Source: Citrobacter amalonaticus
GTDB lineage: Bacteria > Pseudomonadota > Gammaproteobacteria > Enterobacterales > Enterobacteriaceae
NCBI RefSeq assembly: GCF_018323885.1
Contig: NZ_AP024588.1
Coordinates: 1-42,860 of the forward strand
Direction: 5' to 3'
DNA: 42,860 bases
Part shown: piece after piece, positions 40,279-42,860 of the stretch
How the letters are laid out: every line of letters begins with the position of its first letter
How positions within the stretch are numbered: position 1 is the first letter of the stretch
The notes under the pieces: generated by a model
What the model saw: only the letters and a program-made list of their open reading frames with translations
The model's database searches: none
What the model was told of the DNA's origin: nothing
Made by a program: the position numbers and the translations under genes

Positions 40279-40583
40279 TGAAATGCATCCCATGGGAGAA
40301 ATGGGAAGAGGATTTCTTGCGCGAAGTAGCGGCAACCATGCCAGTTGAAGTTATCGCCGAAAAGCTGGAGCGAACAGAAAAAGCTGTTATGGCTAAGGCG
40401 ACACGCATCGGCGCTGACATGGTTAGCCGCTTGCGCGGTAAGCGCTGGACTCGCGCAGAGGTATCACTCTTCGAAAAATTCTCCGCAGAAGAAATAGCAA
40501 TCGCAACCTGCCGATCAATCTATTCAGTCAGGTCCATGAGATACAAATTAACGAGGCTCAAAAATGAACGGATTAACCTATGA
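40278..40583 (+). CDS. DNA-binding-like protein with two Myb/SANT-like units
   Basis: 101 residues: PWEKWEEDFLREVAATMPVEV, AEKLERTEKAVMAKATRIGA, then a second unit RWTRAEVSLFEKFSAEEIAI, RSIYSVRSMRYKL. Each looks like a three-helix GcrA/Myb unit. Function unknown. Confidence 0.7.
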   Translation: MKCIPWEKWEEDFLREVAATMPVEVIAEKLERTEKAVMAKATRIGADMVSRLRGKRWTRAEVSLFEKFSAEEIAIATCRSIYSVRSMRYKLTRLKNERINL

Positions 40584-40734
40584 CCCCGGTATTTCCCCTC
40601 ACGAATTAATAGCCAGACACAAATTCAAGCCAATGCCAGATAAGCAGGAGTTACTCAAGCGTGACTCTTTTAATACACATGAACGACTCCAGAACAACAA
40701 GTGGCTGAATGCGATGCTGAGAGGTGGAAAATGA
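40564..40734 (+). CDS. Small conserved early phage protein
   Basis: 56 residues: MNGLTYDPGISPHELIARHK, FKPMPDKQELLKRDSFNTHE, RLQNNKWLNAMLRGGK. It overlaps both neighbours (20 and 4 bases). Seen as a hypothetical in P22-like left operons; function unknown. Confidence 0.68.
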   Translation: MNGLTYDPGISPHELIARHKFKPMPDKQELLKRDSFNTHERLQNNKWLNAMLRGGK

Positions 40735-40970
40735 AACCAACATACGAAGAACTTGAAGCCCAAATCGCTGCGCTGGCTGCGGAGAATGCTGGGCTGAAGA
40801 ATCCAGATAACTGGCTGTCACAGAGTGATTACGGCTATGAGGCGTCAGAAGTAGCCACCAGTAACGGCGCGTCTGAGGATGAAGCGCTGCGCGCCGCGAT
40901 GATTACCTTCCTTTTAATGCAGGAGCTTCCCAATGTTCCAGCTAATTCAACGGGGTCAGATTTACGCTGA
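40731..40970 (+). CDS. Ea-type coiled-coil protein
   Basis: 79 residues from the ATG at 40731 (AGGTGG upstream). KPTYEELEAQIAALAAENAGL is a coiled coil of the Ea22/EaD type; the rest has a helical EDEALRAAMITFLL. It overlaps the next gene by 38 bases. Confidence 0.68.
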   Translation: MKPTYEELEAQIAALAAENAGLKNPDNWLSQSDYGYEASEVATSNGASEDEALRAAMITFLLMQELPNVPANSTGSDLR

Positions 40971-41172
40971 CCAGCACGGTTGGCCCGTCATTATCCATAG
41001 CTGCACTTCTCAGATAGTCCGCTACTGGCGACAGGGCCGGATCAACACCGCTTCAATCGACCGATTCAACAATGATTTTGAGCACCTCGATCACCGTGAG
41101 GCGGCACAGATACGCGCCGAACTGGAGACGAGTGAGCACATTAAATCGCTGCGCGCCCAGCGCGCGGCATGA
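40933..41172 (+). CDS. DUF4222-type small phage protein
   Basis: 79 residues: MFQLIQRGQIYADQHGWPVI, IVRYWRQGRINTASIDRFNN, FEHLDHREAAQIRAELE. I recognise this highly conserved lambdoid protein (DUF4222). Function unknown. Confidence 0.82.
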   Translation: MFQLIQRGQIYADQHGWPVIIHSCTSQIVRYWRQGRINTASIDRFNNDFEHLDHREAAQIRAELETSEHIKSLRAQRAA

Positions 41173-41181
41173 GGAGAGACT

Positions 41182-41346
41182 ATGTCAGCATATGATGAAA
41201 TTATGAACGCACTCGCCTTCTACTTCGGTGATGGAGAAGGTCTAAACCCAAGCGAGGAAAGCATCCGTGAAATTATCAGCCAGGAGCATGACCCAATTGA
41301 GACGATTGCTAAAGCGCTAGACGATTACCGCGCATCGAAGCCATGA
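41182..41346 (+). CDS. Small acidic protein before xis
   Basis: 54 residues: MSAYDEIMNALAFYFGDGEG, LNPSEESIREIISQEHDPIE, TIAKALDDYRASKP. GGAGAGAC precedes the start. Acidic and helical; function unknown. Confidence 0.65.
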   Translation: MSAYDEIMNALAFYFGDGEGLNPSEESIREIISQEHDPIETIAKALDDYRASKP

Positions 41347-41417
41347 CGCAACTGATAGCCAGTTATGAGCTGGCTATTGGGTGCGAAAGCACTGCTCCGT
41401 TATCCCTTGATGTTATT

Positions 41418-41441
41418 GCCCACTCCGGTGGGCTTCTTTTT
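41418..41441 (+). terminator. Terminator before xis
   Basis: GCCCAC-TCCG-GTGGGC followed by TTCTTTTT on the plus strand. It would stop PL transcripts lacking N before xis and int. Confidence 0.85.
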
Positions 41442-41456
41442 GCCTGGAGAAAGCCA

Positions 41457-41828
41457 GTGGAACAATTCAGCCTTACCCTCGATGAAGCATGCGCCCTGCT
41501 CGGCATATCCAGACCAACTGCAACAAACTGGATCCGTTCAGGAAGGCTACAAGCTACACGTAAAGACCCATCAAAACCTAAATCCCCTTACCTCACAACC
41601 AGGCAGGCCTGCATTGCGGCACTCAGATCGCCGTTGCATACTGTCGTGGTGAGCGCGGGTGATGCACATAAAGAGGATCGCAAATGTCCATCTTCCGCAG
41701 AGGTGAAATATGGTACGCCTCGTACTCGCTCCCGGGCTGGAAGCGAATTAAGGAATCTCTTGGCACAGCGGACAAACGGCAAGCGCAGGAGTTGCACGAC
41801 AAGCGAAAAGCCGAACTCTGGCGAGTAG
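41457..41828 (+). CDS. xis: Excisionase (P22 type)
   Basis: 123 residues from a GTG at 41457 with GGAG 8 bases upstream; the frame upstream runs back through the terminator. [55 protein letters not shown] match P22 Xis closely. It bends att DNA to favour excision. It overlaps int by 145 bases, as in P22 and DLP12. Confidence 0.88.
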   Translation: MEQFSLTLDEACALLGISRPTATNWIRSGRLQATRKDPSKPKSPYLTTRQACIAALRSPLHTVVVSAGDAHKEDRKCPSSAEVKYGTPRTRSRAGSELRNLLAQRTNGKRRSCTTSEKPNSGE

Positions 41829-42847
41829 ACAGACTCGGTGACTTTCCTGATGTGACTTTTGAGGAAGCATGTTTACGCTGGATTGAAGAGAAATCAGATA
41901 AGAAATCGCTCGATACAGATAAAGGCCGGATGGGATTCTGGCTTGAGCAATTTGAAGGAGTGAGACTGAAGGATATTACTGAGGCAAGGATTTACTCAGC
42001 AGTCAGCAGGATGCATAACCGGAGTCATCTGGAGATATGGAAGGCAAAAGTGGCAGCAGCCAGGAAGAAAGGAAATCCAGAACCGGAGTATGTCGCTAAG
42101 CCTGTCACAACCTCTACCAAAGCCAAACATCTTGCATTGATGAAAGCCATTCTGAGAGCGGCAGAACGCGACTGGAAGTGGCTGGAGAAAGCACCAGTCA
42201 TCAAGATACCGGCAGTGCGAAATAAGCGAGTGAGATGGCTGGAGAAGGATGAAGCAAAAAGACTGATTGATGAATGTCCGGAGCCGTTAAAGTCTGTCGT
42301 CAAGTTTGCGCTGGCAACAGGTTTGCGGCGTTCTAACATCATCAATCTGGAGTGGCAGCAGATAGACATGCAGCGCCGGGTAGCATGGGTTAACCCGGAA
42401 GACAGCAAATCAAACAGAGCTATTGGCGTAGCGCTGAATGATACCGCATGTAAGGTTCTGCGAGATCAGATAGGCAATCATCATAAATTTGTGTTCGTCC
42501 ACACAAAAGCAGGAAGAAGGCCTGATGGTTCTGTCACGCCGGCAGTCAGGAAAATGAGAGTCGATGATGGTCGTGCATGGAAATCTGCATGCAAGAGAGC
42601 GGGGATTGAAGATTTCCGGTTCCACGACCTGAGGCATACATGGGCAAGTTGGCTTATTCAGTCAGGTGTACCGTTGTCTGTTCTTCAGGAGATGGGGGGC
42701 TGGGAGTCGATAGAAATGGTGCGTCGGTATGCCCACCTCGCGCCTAATCATCTGACCGAACATGCGAAGCAAATTGACTCGATTTTTAACGATGATGTCC
42801 CAAATATGTCCCACGAGGGAAATATGGAGGCTGGCGGAAATGGTTAA
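41684..42847 (+). CDS. int: Tyrosine integrase (P22/DLP12 type)
   Basis: 387 residues. N-terminal [20 protein letters not shown] arm-binding domain, core-binding domain about 75-190, catalytic domain with Arg in ATGLRRSNI (about 213), His-x-x-Arg in [11 protein letters not shown] (about 317-320) and nucleophile Tyr349 in RRYAHLAP. Near the end, [13 protein letters not shown] is coded by DNA that contains paired GTCCCA repeats. It integrates the phage at a tRNA gene. The start has a weak ribosome site and relies on xis coupling. Confidence 0.95.
   Translation: MSIFRRGEIWYASYSLPGWKRIKESLGTADKRQAQELHDKRKAELWRVDRLGDFPDVTFEEACLRWIEEKSDKKSLDTDKGRMGFWLEQFEGVRLKDITEARIYSAVSRMHNRSHLEIWKAKVAAARKKGNPEPEYVAKPVTTSTKAKHLALMKAILRAAERDWKWLEKAPVIKIPAVRNKRVRWLEKDEAKRLIDECPEPLKSVVKFALATGLRRSNIINLEWQQIDMQRRVAWVNPEDSKSNRAIGVALNDTACKVLRDQIGNHHKFVFVHTKAGRRPDGSVTPAVRKMRVDDGRAWKSACKRAGIEDFRFHDLRHTWASWLIQSGVPLSVLQEMGGWESIEMVRRYAHLAPNHLTEHAKQIDSIFNDDVPNMSHEGNMEAGGNG
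42795..42813 (+). repeat. Paired ATGTCCCA repeats in the 3' end of int
   Basis: ATGTCCCA at 42795-42802 and 42806-42813, 11 bp apart (about one helical turn). GTCCCA also occurs twice near the other prophage end (103-108, 157-162). These may be integrase arm-type sites placed on both sides of the attachment core. Confidence 0.5.
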
Positions 42848-42860
42848 CTCGTTGATTTCT

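Noticed and set aside
42848..42860. Attachment core at the right end
   Set aside because: The last 13 bases do not match the tRNA fragment at the left end, so the other att site lies outside the window.

Overview
The window is an almost complete lambdoid prophage of an enteric bacterium. The tail genes are siphovirus-type, and I infer an Escherichia, Shigella or Salmonella-like host. Support for the host comes from a P22/DLP12-type integrase and excisionase, a phage-21-type N protein, a full nin region, a class II holin with a SAR endolysin and Rz/Rz1, HK97-type head genes and lambda-type tail genes. The left edge begins inside the 3' part of a tRNA-Arg(UCU)-like gene, the probable attachment site. 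The right edge stops 13 bases after int.

Layout from left to right. (1) 1-840: attachment-site fragment, repeats that may bind integrase arms, and a LexA-controlled pair of genes ending in a UmuD'-like protein whose catalytic serine is replaced by tyrosine. (2) 841-2340: an AT-rich gap, then an acyltransferase that probably modifies the host O-antigen. (3) 2386-20650, all on the minus strand: tailspike, tail tip, tail, tape measure, a lambda-type -1 frameshift at the tail chaperone, major tail protein, connectors, portal, a fused protease-capsid gene and terminase. (4) 20653-23470: a possible cos region, an HNH endonuclease, two glycosyltransferase-like genes and a small unknown gene. (5) 23479-25834: the lysis genes, bracketed by a perfect 120-bp direct repeat that looks like a C4 antisense-RNA leader. 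The second copy precedes a KilA-N antirepressor gene broken by one stop codon. (6) 25946-29928: late terminator, late promoter, Q-like gene and nin genes. (7) 29925-33546: small genes, a DnaB-type helicase, replication protein O with an iteron origin, and a 47-residue gene. (8) 33560-35175: the switch region with oop RNA, cII, a CII-dependent promoter, nutR, cro, six related operators in two clusters of three, cI, PL and nutL. (9) 35352-42847, plus strand: N, a repeat-rich solenoid-like protein, small genes, cIII, kil, a RecE-like exonuclease, more small genes, xis and int.

How it works together. CI should hold PR and PL shut through the two operator clusters. On induction, N would act at nutR and nutL to read through the many terminators of the early operons. 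CII, tuned by CIII and oop, would favour lysogeny. The Q-like protein would read through the late terminator and several further internal terminators so that lysis, packaging, head and tail genes are expressed. Accessory genes sit at the ends of the operons or behind their own regulatory elements.

All assignments come from reading the sequence and remembered family features. No database search was run.
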